Of a stretch of 64,000 nucleotides of DNA, positions 41,623 to 50,112 are shown piece by piece; the first letter of the stretch is position 1, and each line of letters starts with the position of its first letter. Source of the stretch: Saccharopolyspora_C sp040643635. GTDB lineage: Bacteria > Actinomycetota > Actinomycetes > Mycobacteriales > Pseudonocardiaceae. The position numbers and the translations under genes are program-made. The notes under the pieces were generated by a model, which was not told where the DNA came from, ran no database searches, and saw nothing but the letters and a program-made list of their open reading frames with translations. Location: assembly GCF_040643635.1 (NCBI RefSeq), contig NZ_JBEYUS010000008.1, positions 1 to 64,000 of the forward strand. Direction: 5' to 3'.

Positions 41623-42984
41623 TCAGATGCGCTGGAACTCGACGGTGTCGTCGAGGCCGCGCGGCTGGGCGGCGATGCCCGGGATCGGGACCGTGTGCCC
41701 CTGCGCCGCGTTGATCGAGGGCGGAGCGCCGAGCACCGGCAGTTCGATGCCGACCGGCTCGGCGGCCCGCGGCTCCGGCGGCAGCGGGCTGGCCAGGATC
41801 CGGTCCCGCTCCGGAGTGGTGGCGTCGAGCTCGTCGAGCACCTCCACCTGCACCGGAACGTCCTCCGGGGTCGTGCTGAACCGGGGGATCGCCGCCAGGA
41901 ACGACACGGTGGGCCGGTCGTCGGTCTGCGGACCGACCTCGGCCGGCGCCCCGGTGAGCCCGCCGGCGGTGGGGCCGCTGAGCTGCCCGCCGCCGAACGC
42001 GTTCAGCTCACCGCCGAGCGGCAGCGGCGCCTGCAGCGGCGACCCGCCGTCGCGCTCCAGCGCGAGCGGACCGGACAGCGCGGGCGGCACCTGCGGGTGG
42101 TCCAGGTGCTCGCCCGGGACCTCCAGCGCCAGCTGGTCGGCGCGGGCCGCGGGCACGTGCGGCCGCTCGGCCAGGGCGGCCGCGAGCAGCGACGGCGGGA
42201 CCTCGTGCAGCCGGACGTCCGGACCGGGCAGCTCACCGGAGGTGAGGTCCACGCCGGCGGCGTCCAGCAGTCCGGTGCCGAGCGCGGCGGGCGCGGCGGA
42301 CCGCTCCGCCCCGTCCGCGCCGAGCGCGCCGCCCCACAGGGCGACGATGCCGTCCTCGGGGTCCACGGTGGCCGGGTCGGCCAGCGGGATGATCAGCTCG
42401 CCGGTCACCTCCGGCACCTGCGCCTCGGCCGGGAGGCCGGGGCCGCCGCGGACGATGTCGCCGATCGGGCCCGCCCAGCTCAGCGAGCGGTGGAAGCCCT
42501 CGGCGGGGGTGCGCACCTCGGCGCCGCGGCGGAGGCTGTGCCGTCCGTCGCCCGGCGCCGGCCGCGCGGTCGCCGGGTCGCCGACCCAGCCCGCGAGCTG
42601 CATGTCCGGCCGCGCCGGGTCCAGGTCGCGCAGGACCGGGATCTCCTGCGTCATGTCGTGCTCGACGGCGGGGAGCAGGTCGCGCACCGGGTCGATCTTC
42701 CCGGTGAGCACCAGTGCCCGGTAGCGGCCGGTGTCGGCGTTCCGGTACGACGCGAACGCTTCGCCCAGCTGCGGCCGGGAGCCGTCGGCGTCGAACGCGG
42801 GCAACACGGAATCTCCCCGTTCCGGATCTGCGGTGTCGAATCGGGTACCCAGGCTGCCGTGGTTCCCGTCTCCGGAAGGCCGGGACGGGCCGGTGCCTTC
42901 GGCTGCGGCCATCGTGGTTCCCACGGCCAGCACACCACCGGTGACCAGCGCGGCACGCACGCCGCGCTTCGCCCAAGTCTGCAT
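41623..42984 (-). CDS. Secreted protein of unknown function
   Basis: The 453-residue precursor has a clear Sec signal, 'MQTWAKRGVRAALVTGGVLAVGTTMAAA'. The mature chain is Pro/Gly/Asp/Glu-rich with few aromatic residues and no Cys, and looks largely extended. I recognise the signal-peptide style from exported Pseudonocardiaceae proteins but no named domain. GAAGGAGA precedes the ATG at 42984. A hairpin at 43002-43023 separates it from the next upstream gene on the same strand, another exported Pro/Ala-rich protein. Confidence 0.72.
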   Translation of the reverse strand: MQTWAKRGVRAALVTGGVLAVGTTMAAAEGTGPSRPSGDGNHGSLGTRFDTADPERGDSVLPAFDADGSRPQLGEAFASYRNADTGRYRALVLTGKIDPVRDLLPAVEHDMTQEIPVLRDLDPARPDMQLAGWVGDPATARPAPGDGRHSLRRGAEVRTPAEGFHRSLSWAGPIGDIVRGGPGLPAEAQVPEVTGELIIPLADPATVDPEDGIVALWGGALGADGAERSAAPAALGTGLLDAAGVDLTSGELPGPDVRLHEVPPSLLAAALAERPHVPAARADQLALEVPGEHLDHPQVPPALSGPLALERDGGSPLQAPLPLGGELNAFGGGQLSGPTAGGLTGAPAEVGPQTDDRPTVSFLAAIPRFSTTPEDVPVQVEVLDELDATTPERDRILASPLPPEPRAAEPVGIELPVLGAPPSINAAQGHTVPIPGIAAQPRGLDDTVEFQRI

Positions 42985-43001
42985 GCGGTCTCCTTCGGAT
43001 A

Positions 43002-43023
43002 TTTCCCCGTTCGGGCGGGGAAA
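43002..43023 (-). terminator. Hairpin between two exported-protein genes
   Basis: TTTCCCCG pairs with CGGGGAAA around a six-base loop, about 100 bases past the upstream gene's stop and just before the ribosome binding site of the downstream gene. It could terminate or attenuate transcription. Confidence 0.45.
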
Positions 43024-43126
43024 GCAATGGTTCGAGCGGCGCCGTCCTCGGATGCGTCGATCACGATCCGGCGGCGGTGGTACGAGTGCGTCGCAGAGCG
43101 CGGCGAGCGTCGCCGCGGCGCACCGC

Positions 43127-44212
43127 TCAGTCGGGGGTGGTGCCGGGGGACGGCGCGAAGGTGCCGTTGAGCACGGAATCCGATCGGCCGGGAGAGCTCA
43201 GCGCGGCGCGGTCGGCCGAGTCGGCGGGCAGCGGCCAGGTCATGCCGAGACCGCCGTTGCCCGCGCCGCCGTCGGAGGTGTGCCCGGTCGCGCCGCCCGT
43301 CGCGGGCGGCACCGGGACGGTCCCGTCCGGGGACCACGGCTCGCGGTGGCCGGGTTCGGCGGGCGCGCGGAAGCTCGCGTCGCCCGCGTCGTGCGCGGTG
43401 ACCGGGGCCGGAGCATCGGCCGCTTCGGCAGCGGAGACCGCCGGTGCCCGCGGTGCCTCGGCCGCCGGAGCGAGCGGGTTCGGGAGCGGCTGCTCGACGG
43501 GGGCGGGTCCCGGGGACGGCAGCGGCGCGGGAGGCGCGGGCGTGCCCGGGGCGATGGCGTCCCGCAGCGGGGCGGTCAGCGCGCCGAGCCCGTCGGTGAT
43601 CGGCCGGGTCAGCTCCGCCAGCGGCGGAACGGGGCGGTCGGCACCGGGGCCCGGGGTCAGCGCGCCGCGCACCGGGCGCAGCAGCGAGCCCGCGCCGTCC
43701 AGCGCGGTCGACACCGGTCGTGCCTCGGCCACCCGGCCGACGAGGTGGTGCGGGGCGAGTTCGTCGAGGGCGAACCGACCGGGGTCCGGACCGTCCACTT
43801 CGGAGGAACCCGGCCGCGGTGCGGTGCCGGTGCCGGAGTCGGCGTCCGGGATGTCCGCGGCGCGGGCCAGCGGTGCGGCGATGTGGTGCACGGCGGTGCT
43901 CACCCGGTGGGCGGCGGACGGCGCACCCTCGTCGGAGTTCGGCGTCGCGCGGTGCTCCGGCGCGATGGCGTCCCGCACGGGCGCGAGGTCGACAGTGCCG
44001 TCCGATGTGGACTCGTGCGCGCCTTCGGCGGCGGGCGGGTCGACCAGCGCGTCCGCGCCGGCGTTCCCGGCGAACCAGCCCACCGAACTGCCCGCGGCCG
44101 CGGCACCGGCGACGACCAGCGCGCGAGCCAGCAGCCGCCAACCGCGGCTACCGCCTGCTGTTCGGAGACTGTCCGGCATCTGGTCCGGTTCCACTTTCCG
44201 TCGGGGCTGCAT
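43127..44212 (-). CDS. Exported or membrane-anchored Pro/Ala-rich protein
   Basis: The 361-residue protein has one N-terminal hydrophobic segment (about 26-52, 'WRLLARALVVAGAAAAGSSVGWFAGNAGA') that may be an uncleaved anchor or signal. The rest is Ala/Pro/Gly/Asp-rich, with no Cys and no recognisable domain. Repeated 'LAPVRDAIAPEH'/'TAPLRDAIAPGT' and 'PVSTALDGAGSLLRPVRGALTPG' phrases suggest a degenerate internal repeat. Start ATG at 44212 follows GGAGGG. It probably belongs with the next gene in an envelope-related pair. Confidence 0.65.
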   Translation of the reverse strand: MQPRRKVEPDQMPDSLRTAGGSRGWRLLARALVVAGAAAAGSSVGWFAGNAGADALVDPPAAEGAHESTSDGTVDLAPVRDAIAPEHRATPNSDEGAPSAAHRVSTAVHHIAAPLARAADIPDADSGTGTAPRPGSSEVDGPDPGRFALDELAPHHLVGRVAEARPVSTALDGAGSLLRPVRGALTPGPGADRPVPPLAELTRPITDGLGALTAPLRDAIAPGTPAPPAPLPSPGPAPVEQPLPNPLAPAAEAPRAPAVSAAEAADAPAPVTAHDAGDASFRAPAEPGHREPWSPDGTVPVPPATGGATGHTSDGGAGNGGLGMTWPLPADSADRAALSSPGRSDSVLNGTFAPSPGTTPD

Positions 44213-44417
44213 GTCCGCTCAACGACCCTCCGTTCGACCGGTCCGGTTGGACCGTTCGGCGGCTTGATCGACGTGCACTGCCGACGGGCACTCTGTCAGC
44301 AGGTGGGCCGCAGAGGTAGTGATCTCGCGGAACGCCCCCGTATCGGGTGACACGGGCCTGCCGGCGTCCGCGGATGCGTGATCGCGCCGACCCCACCGGG
44401 AACCGCATGGTCACGGC

Positions 44418-44423
44418 TACGGT
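44418..44423 (+). promoter_or_regulatory. Leaderless -10 box for AI-2E-family gene
   Basis: TACGGT ends six bases before the GTG at 44430, which decides that start over the GTG at 44427. Confidence 0.5.
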
Positions 44424-44429
44424 GGCGTG

Positions 44430-45713
44430 GTGACCAACGCGAAGATCGCCCCAACGGAGGACGCCTCCACCCACGTGCCGCGGGTACTGCGAGTGACGGC
44501 AGCCGTGTGCTGGCGCCTGCTGGTGGTGCTCGGCACGGTGTACGTGCTGAGCCTGGCGCTCGGCAGGCTCTACGTGGTGGTCATCCCGGTGGCCATCGCA
44601 CTGCTGCTGGCGGCGCTGCTGGCCCCGGCGGTGTCCTGGCTGGCGCGGCGGCGGGTGCCGCGGGCGATCGCGACGGCGGTGGTGCTCGTCGGCGGCCTGG
44701 CGCTGGTCGGCGGCGTGCTCACCTTCGTGATCAACGCGTTCATCAACGGGTTCCCCGAGCTGCAGCGGGAGATCCTGCGCAGCCTCGGGCAGATCCGCGG
44801 CTGGCTGTTGCAGGGGCCGCTGCACCTGCGCGAGGAGCAGATCGACGAGTACCTGGGGCAGGCCGCCCGCTGGCTGCAGGAGAACCAGGCGGCGCTGACC
44901 AGCGGTGCGCTGTCCACGGCGTCCACGTTCGGCAACTTCCTCACCGGCCTGGTGCTGGCGCTGTTCACGCTGATCTTCTTCCTGCACGACGGCCGCCGGG
45001 TGTGGCTGTTCCTGATCGGCCTGGTGCCGTCGCACGTGCGGGGCCGGGTGGACGTGGCGGGCATCCGCGGGTTCGCCTCCCTGGTCGGGTACGTGCGGGC
45101 GACGGCGCTGGTCGCGGTCGCCGATGCGGTGGGCATCGGGATCGGGCTGACGATCATCGGGGTGCCGCTGGCGCTGCCGCTGTCCGCGCTGGTGTTCCTC
45201 GGCGGGTTCGTGCCGATCATCGGCGCGGTGGCCTCCGGTTCGGTCGCGGTGCTGGTGGCGCTGGTGACCAGCGGCTGGGTGAACGCGCTGCTGGTGGTGC
45301 TGGTCGTGCTGCTGGTCCAGCAGGTGGAGGGGCACATCCTGCAGCCGCTGCTGCTGGGCCGCGCGGTGCAGGTCCACGCGCTGGCGGTGGTGCTGGCGAT
45401 CAGCGCCGGCGTGGTGGTCGGCGGAATCGTCGGGGCGCTGCTGGCGGTGCCGGTGGTGGCGGTGCTGAACTCGGCGATCCGTTCGCTGACGGCGGGCGAG
45501 GACGCGGAGACGCCGGTGACGGGAACCGATCCGCACGAGGCGGAACCACCGGCGAATCCGGAATCGGCCGGGAACGAGGCGGACGCGCAGCAGGCGAGCG
45601 GCGCGGGGAAGTCCACCGGCACGGGTTCGCACCGCGCGGCGGACGACGCGGGCGGGAAATCCGCGAACGGTGGTCCCGCGGACTCGCCTGGTCCCGATTC
45701 CGATTCCCGCTGA
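44430..45713 (+). CDS. AI-2E family permease
   Basis: The 427-residue protein has about eight membrane segments arranged 3+5 around a hydrophilic loop, as in the AI-2E/UPF0118 family: 'VVVIPVAIALLLAALLAPAVSWLARR', 'FLTGLVLALFTLIFFLHDGRRVW', 'LPLSALVFLGGFVPIIGAVASGSVAVLVAL' and 'QQVEGHILQPLLLGRAVQVHALAVVLAI'. Members export autoinducer-2 or act as ion antiporters; which applies here is unknown. The C-terminus is a disordered Gly/Ser/Asp-rich tail of about 75 residues. The GTG start is chosen by the -10 box. Confidence 0.87.
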   Translation: MTNAKIAPTEDASTHVPRVLRVTAAVCWRLLVVLGTVYVLSLALGRLYVVVIPVAIALLLAALLAPAVSWLARRRVPRAIATAVVLVGGLALVGGVLTFVINAFINGFPELQREILRSLGQIRGWLLQGPLHLREEQIDEYLGQAARWLQENQAALTSGALSTASTFGNFLTGLVLALFTLIFFLHDGRRVWLFLIGLVPSHVRGRVDVAGIRGFASLVGYVRATALVAVADAVGIGIGLTIIGVPLALPLSALVFLGGFVPIIGAVASGSVAVLVALVTSGWVNALLVVLVVLLVQQVEGHILQPLLLGRAVQVHALAVVLAISAGVVVGGIVGALLAVPVVAVLNSAIRSLTAGEDAETPVTGTDPHEAEPPANPESAGNEADAQQASGAGKSTGTGSHRAADDAGGKSANGGPADSPGPDSDSR

Positions 45714-45774
45714 CCGCGCGCGAACAACCGAAAATCGAAACGAGACCGGGCCGGAAAGGGGTGCTCCCCGCCGG

Positions 45775-45791
45775 CCCGGACCCGTTCCGGG
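45775..45791. terminator. Weak hairpin between convergent genes
   Basis: CCCGGA pairs with TCCGGG around a five-base loop between the AI-2E-family gene and the membrane GGDEF gene. Confidence 0.3.
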
Positions 45792-45833
45792 AGATCCCGA
45801 AATCCCGTCGCGAATGCCGAGCGGAATCCGCGC

Positions 45834-47030
45834 TCAGGCGAACGTCACCGCATTCCGGCCCGACGATTTCGCCGTCAGCAACGCCGCATCCGCGGCCACC
45901 AGCAGATCCGGCAGCTCGTAGCCGAACCGCGCCGTCGTCGACACCCCCACGCTCACCGTCACCCCGGTCAGCTCGCGCGGCCGCCCCAGGGTGTCGCGGG
46001 TCGGCACCGACAGCGCCGCCACCGACAACCGGACCCGCTCGGCCACCGCGTGCGCCACCTCCGGGCAGGCGTGCGGGAGCAGCACCACGAACTCCTCGCC
46101 GCCGAACCGGCCGACCAGGTCCTCCTTGCGCACGCTGTCCCGCAGCATCACCGCGACCGCCGCCAGCACCGCGTCCCCCGCGAGGTGCCCCACCTCGTCG
46201 TTGACCCGCTTGAAGTGGTCCAGGTCCAGCAGCAGCAGCGCGGCACCGCGGTCCCGGGCGCTCGCCCGCCGCAACTCCGCCCGCGCGATCCGGTCCCAGT
46301 GCAGCGCGTTCGCCAGCCCGGTCTTGCCGTCGCGCTGCGCCGACCGCCGCCAGTGCGGCAGCTGGCCCGCCAGGTCCAGCAGCGCCAGCATCGGCCCGCC
46401 CAGCACCGCGACCTCCGGCTGCTGCAGCACCGCCATCCCCAGCACGCCGCCGAAGCAGGCCGCCACGATGCCGAGCAGCACGTCGATCGGCTCGCCCACC
46501 ACGTCCTCGCGCGGCGCCCCCGGATCGCGCAGCCGCAGCCCGATCCCCACCAGCAGCGCCCGCACCGCCAGCAGCGTCGTCCCGGCCAGCACGATCACCG
46601 CCGGGTCCCACCGCGGGTTCTCCCAGCCGACGACCCAGCGGGCCGCGAACACCGCCAACGTCGTCGACGCCGTGACGAACAGCCAGCGGTGCGGGTCCGG
46701 CCGCGCCTCCAGCACCCCGTGCAGCGCCGGGCCCAGCAGCAGCAGGACCAGCAGGTTCGGCGGCAGCACCAGCCCACCCGCCGCCAGGTAGGCCATGTGG
46801 ACCGTCCACGGGTCGCGGCGCACCCCGCTGCGCAGGTGGATGGTCACCGAGGTCGCGATGATGACGGCGGCCGCGGTCCCGCCGAGCATGGCGAACCGGA
46901 ACCACTGGGTGGGCGTCGGCGGCGAGTTCAGCAGCACCACCGGGAGGACCAGGCCGATGGCGGCGGCCTGGGTGAGCAGCACGTGGATCAGTGCGGGTGC
47001 CCGGAGCCGCCACAAGGGCCACGGCGCCAT
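45834..47030 (-). CDS. Membrane diguanylate cyclase (GGEEF)
   Basis: The 398-residue protein has about seven N-terminal membrane segments (15-225) and a C-terminal GGDEF domain: 'LLLLDLDHFKRVNDEVGHLAGDAVL' and 'RFGGEEFVVLLP'. It should make cyclic di-GMP in response to a membrane signal. An inhibitory RxxD site (RKED, five residues before GGEEF) is present, so product inhibition is expected, unlike the PAS-GGDEF protein at 39 kb. The start is the ATG at 47030. It diverges from the histidine kinase across about 280 bp. Confidence 0.9.
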   Translation of the reverse strand: MAPWPLWRLRAPALIHVLLTQAAAIGLVLPVVLLNSPPTPTQWFRFAMLGGTAAAVIIATSVTIHLRSGVRRDPWTVHMAYLAAGGLVLPPNLLVLLLLGPALHGVLEARPDPHRWLFVTASTTLAVFAARWVVGWENPRWDPAVIVLAGTTLLAVRALLVGIGLRLRDPGAPREDVVGEPIDVLLGIVAACFGGVLGMAVLQQPEVAVLGGPMLALLDLAGQLPHWRRSAQRDGKTGLANALHWDRIARAELRRASARDRGAALLLLDLDHFKRVNDEVGHLAGDAVLAAVAVMLRDSVRKEDLVGRFGGEEFVVLLPHACPEVAHAVAERVRLSVAALSVPTRDTLGRPRELTGVTVSVGVSTTARFGYELPDLLVAADAALLTAKSSGRNAVTFA

Positions 47031-47308
47031 GATTCCTCACGTCTCTTCCTCGCCCGGACGGGCGAGCGGTCCTTGATCCGGTCGACTTTTCCGAAAACGC
47101 GCGAATGGCGGTGTCTCGCTTCAGCCAAGTACCGGATCGGTTACTACTCCTGAGCCTGGCATAACTCGATCTTCCGGGGAAACCCGGCTCTCGGGTCCAT
47201 TCGGGTAGATCCGCTCGGTGACGACAAACACCGAGCGTGTTCACCGATCGTCGGCTCACGGAACTCGATCGATACGGCAGGATGGTCGATCGGGAGGGAA
47301 CAGCCGTG

Positions 47309-48604
47309 ATGCCGAAGAACACCGCGCCGCAGAGCGTTCGGATCGCCGATGGGCGGTCGCCGTTGTGGCGCGCGCACAACTTCTTCCGATCAGTCGGACT
47401 CGTGTACGCGGTGCTGTGGTTCGCGATCCAGTTCCCCGCTTACCAGCGCCCCGCGCTCGCGGTGCTCGAGATCGTCATCATGATCGGCTGGACCGTGTTC
47501 ACCGTGTGGCGGTTCCGGGTGCGGGACGGCCGGACGAACGCGCTGGTGCTCGTGGACCAGGTGCTGATCTCGGTGCTGTTCCTCGGCAACGAGCTGATCA
47601 TGACCGAGGAGCAGATGCGGGAGCTCGCCCCGTCGGTGATCAGCATGTGGCAGCCGTCGATGGTGACGCTGGCCGGCGTGCAGTGGGGCTGGATCGGCGG
47701 CGGTATCTCCGGCGCGATCTCCGCGCTGATCAACTTCGCGATCCGGGACCTCTACACGCCGCTGATGTTCCAGGACGCGGTGCTGCTGATCGGCGCGGGC
47801 ATGCTGTTCGGGCTGGCCGCGGACACCGCCCGGCGCTCCACCGAACGGCTCAGCCAGGCGTTGCGCGCGGAGGCCGCGACCGCCGAGCGGGAACGGCTGG
47901 CCCGCTCCATCCACGACAGCGTGCTGCAGGTGCTGGCGCGGGTGCGCAACCGCGGCGTGGAGCTCGGCGGGGAGGCCGCCGAGCTCGCCCACCTCGCCGG
48001 GGAGCAGGAGATCGCGCTGCGCTCGCTGGTCGCCACCGCCCCGCCCGAGCACGACGCGGAGGGCGAGGTCGACCTGGTCGCCCGCCTCCAGGTGCTGCGC
48101 ACCGGCAAGGTGCAGGTGTCCGTCCCCGCCACCGACGTCCGGCTGCCCGAGCCGATGGGCTCCGACGTGCTGCTGATCGTGCGGGAGGCGCTGGAGAACG
48201 TGGAGCGGCACGCGGGCCCGGATGCGCGCGCTTGGGTCTTGCTCGAAGAGCTGCCGGACGAGATCGTGATCAGTGTCCGGGACGACGGCCCGGGCATCGC
48301 CGAGGGCAGGCTGGCCGAGGCAGCCGCGGAGGGCCGGATGGGCGTCGCCCAGTCGATCCGCGGCCGGGTCCGGCACTGGGGCGGCACGATCTCCCTGGAC
48401 ACCACCCCGGGAGAAGGCACCGAGTGGGAGATCCGGTTACCGCACCCGCACTCGGCCCCCGCAGGGGCGGGCGGCCGCGCGCGATCGGTGGCCGAGAAGA
48501 TGTTCCCCCGGCGGACGGCGCACCCGGCCCCGCTCGCCGCGGACGCGGAACGAGCGGACGACCGGGATGCCGACCCGGCACCGCGCGGAGGAGGAGAAGG
48601 ATGA
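47309..48604 (+). CDS. Membrane sensor histidine kinase
   Basis: The 431-residue kinase has four to six membrane segments (about 25-180). The dimerisation/phosphoacceptor helix has 'RLARSIHDSVLQVLARVRNRG' (phospho-His about 203), and the HATPase domain has 'REALENVERHAG' (N box), 'DDGPGIAEGRL' and 'GRMGVAQSIRGRV'. This is the HisKA_3/NarL-type kinase group that phosphorylates LuxR-type regulators. GGGAGGG at 47292-47298 precedes GTG 47306 and ATG 47309. It overlaps the response regulator by ATGA, so the pair is co-translated. Its signal is unknown; the adjacent peptide system makes peptide sensing possible. Confidence 0.88.
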   Translation: MPKNTAPQSVRIADGRSPLWRAHNFFRSVGLVYAVLWFAIQFPAYQRPALAVLEIVIMIGWTVFTVWRFRVRDGRTNALVLVDQVLISVLFLGNELIMTEEQMRELAPSVISMWQPSMVTLAGVQWGWIGGGISGAISALINFAIRDLYTPLMFQDAVLLIGAGMLFGLAADTARRSTERLSQALRAEAATAERERLARSIHDSVLQVLARVRNRGVELGGEAAELAHLAGEQEIALRSLVATAPPEHDAEGEVDLVARLQVLRTGKVQVSVPATDVRLPEPMGSDVLLIVREALENVERHAGPDARAWVLLEELPDEIVISVRDDGPGIAEGRLAEAAAEGRMGVAQSIRGRVRHWGGTISLDTTPGEGTEWEIRLPHPHSAPAGAGGRARSVAEKMFPRRTAHPAPLAADAERADDRDADPAPRGGGEG

Positions 48605-49281
48605 CCGAGCCGCACGTGTCGGTGATGGTGGTGGACGACCATCCGATGTGGCGCGACGGGGTGTCCCGGGATCTCGCCGAACGCGGCTTCGAGATCCGGG
48701 CCACCAGCGGGGACGCCGTGTCCGCGCTGCGGATCGCCCGCACCGTGCGCCCCGACGTGGTGCTGATGGACCTGAACCTCGGCGACACCTCCGGCGTCGA
48801 CGCGTCCCGGCAGATCACCCAGGAGATCCCCGGGACCCGGGTGCTGGTGCTGTCGGCCAGCGGGGAGCACAGCGACGTGCTGGAGGCGGTGAAGGCGGGC
48901 GCCTCCGGCTACCTGGTCAAGTCCGCCTCGGTGGACGAGCTGGTGGACGCGGTCCGCCGCACCGCCGCCGGGGACGCCGTGTTCACCGCGGGCCTCGCCG
49001 GGCTGGTGCTGGGCGAGTACCGGCGGATGGCGGTGTCGCCGGGCGCCGAATCGCAGGCCCCGCAGCTCACCGACCGCGAGACCGAGGTGCTGCGGCAGGT
49101 CGCGAAGGGCCTCACCGCGCGGCAGATCGCGAACAAGCTGGTCATCTCGCACCGCACCGTGGAGAACCACGTGCAGTCCACGCTCCGCAAGCTGCAGCTG
49201 CACAACCGGGTCGAGCTGGCCCGCTACGCCATCGAGCACGGCCTCGACGCCGACGGCGAAACGGGCGCCGAGCCCGGCTGA
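48601..49281 (+). CDS. LuxR-family response regulator
   Basis: The 226-residue regulator has a receiver domain (1-125: 'VVDDHPMWRDG', phospho-Asp near 57 in 'VVLMDLNL', 'SASGEHSDVLEAVKAGASGYLVKSA'). The GerE/LuxR helix-turn-helix follows (about 150-215: 'LTDRETEVLRQVAKGLTARQIANKLVISHRTVENHVQSTLRKLQLHNRVELARY'). It is the partner of the kinase ahead of it, with starts and stops overlapping by four bases. Targets are unknown. The three-peptide gene set begins 287 bp downstream and is a candidate. Confidence 0.92.
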   Translation: MTEPHVSVMVVDDHPMWRDGVSRDLAERGFEIRATSGDAVSALRIARTVRPDVVLMDLNLGDTSGVDASRQITQEIPGTRVLVLSASGEHSDVLEAVKAGASGYLVKSASVDELVDAVRRTAAGDAVFTAGLAGLVLGEYRRMAVSPGAESQAPQLTDRETEVLRQVAKGLTARQIANKLVISHRTVENHVQSTLRKLQLHNRVELARYAIEHGLDADGETGAEPG

Positions 49282-49412
49282 CGCCCCGCGGGAAGCCCGC
49301 CCGCAAGATCCACCCCGATTCACCCGACCCGGCGACCACATCGGTCTCCGGGTCGTTTCGCGTCCAGCCCCCGAACGGCCTTCCCGCTGCACAACGCGCG
49401 GTTTCACCGCAG

Positions 49413-49491
49413 GTGACGGGCTGGGCGCCACCGGTCGCCCGAGCGGGTGCCGGCCGCGCACCGTGACGGGCGGGTGACGGACCGGTGACGC
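49413..49491 (+). promoter_or_regulatory. SARP-type GTGACGG direct repeats upstream of peptide genes
   Basis: GTGACGG occurs at 49463 and 49474, with GTGACGC at 49485, exactly 11 bp apart. A further single copy lies at 49413. SARP regulators are known to bind heptamers repeated every 11 bp just upstream of a -10 box. A TACTTC sequence lies at 49503-49508, 11 bases after the last repeat. The same heptamer is found before the BTAD gene at 52091-52120. The link to that regulator is inference. Confidence 0.65.
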
Positions 49492-49568
49492 CGGGTCTGG
49501 CGTACTTCCGGCCAGCGGCGCAAGAGGCCGCGGTTCGAAAGTTCATCAACTCGATGAGGAGTACGACC

Positions 49569-49748
49569 GTGAACGTTTTCGAGATCTCCGAGCTGGAAGT
49601 GTCCGCCGAGCTGCTGCCGACGCGCGAGGCCCTCGGTTCCTTCAACTTCGCCGACCTGTACGCGACCAACACCGCGGTCGCCATCAGCGGTGAGGGCAAC
49701 GCCGTGGCGGTGGCCAGCCAGGACATCGACCTCGGCCAGAAGGGCTGA
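49569..49748 (+). CDS. Small peptide 1, candidate RiPP-like precursor
   Basis: The 59-residue peptide has an acidic, leader-like N-terminal half containing AELLPTREALG (residues 13-23). A hydrophobic, Ala/Val/Asn-rich C-terminal half follows: YATNTAVAISGEGNAVAV (31-48), then ASQDIDLGQKG. It has no Cys and no Sec signal. The GTG at 49569 is set by GAGGAG seven bases upstream. It is paralogous to the next two small genes. I do not recognise a named family; the layout (shared leader motif, variable core, adjacent protease with PqqD-like domain) fits a ribosomal peptide precursor. Confidence 0.75.
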   Translation: MNVFEISELEVSAELLPTREALGSFNFADLYATNTAVAISGEGNAVAVASQDIDLGQKG

Positions 49749-49787
49749 TCCCAGCCACTGACCAGGTCCTGATCCGGACCGCCCAGG

Positions 49788-49814
49788 TGACCCCGATGGG
49801 GGATATCGGGGTCA
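49788..49814 (+). terminator. Hairpin between peptide genes 1 and 2
   Basis: TGACCCCGAT and its exact complement (49805-49814) flank a seven-base loop. With no T-run it may attenuate, stabilise mRNA 3' ends or bind a protein. Confidence 0.55.
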
Positions 49815-49874
49815 TCTCCCGCGGCGACGCCGCCGCGACCGTCTTGCACCCATCTCTACACCTTGGAGCACATC

Positions 49875-50033
49875 GTGAACTTCGAGACCTTCGCTGAGCT
49901 GCTGCCCGCCCGCGAGGCCCTGGGCAGCCTGAACTTGGCCGACGTCTACGCCACCAACACCGCGGTCGCCCTCAGCGGCGAGTGCAACGCCGTGGCGCTC
50001 GCCAACCAGGACATCGACCTCGGCCAGAAGTGA
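49875..50033 (+). CDS. Small peptide 2, candidate RiPP-like precursor
   Basis: The 52-residue peptide closely matches peptide 1: AELLPAREALGSLN (7-20), YATNTAVALSGECNAVAL (25-42) and QDIDLGQK at the C-terminus. It is shortened at the N-terminus and lacks the final Gly. Cys38 replaces the Gly of peptide 1 in GE(G/C)NAV, offering a site for crosslinking or modification. GTG start at 49875 with TTGGAGC upstream. It is too short for many gene finders but clearly supported by paralogy and codon bias. Confidence 0.72.
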   Translation: MNFETFAELLPAREALGSLNLADVYATNTAVALSGECNAVALANQDIDLGQK

Positions 50034-50051
50034 CCCTTCCTGACCGAGTTC

Positions 50052-50090
50052 CCGGTCGCGCGCCGTTGAACACCGGCGGCGCGCGACCGG
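50052..50090 (+). terminator. Strong hairpin between peptide genes 2 and 3
   Basis: CCGGTCGCGCGCCG pairs perfectly over 14 bp with 50077-50090 around an 11-base loop, directly before the ribosome binding site of peptide 3. Confidence 0.6.
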
Positions 50091-50112
50091 ACACCACCTA
50101 GAAGGAGAAGAC

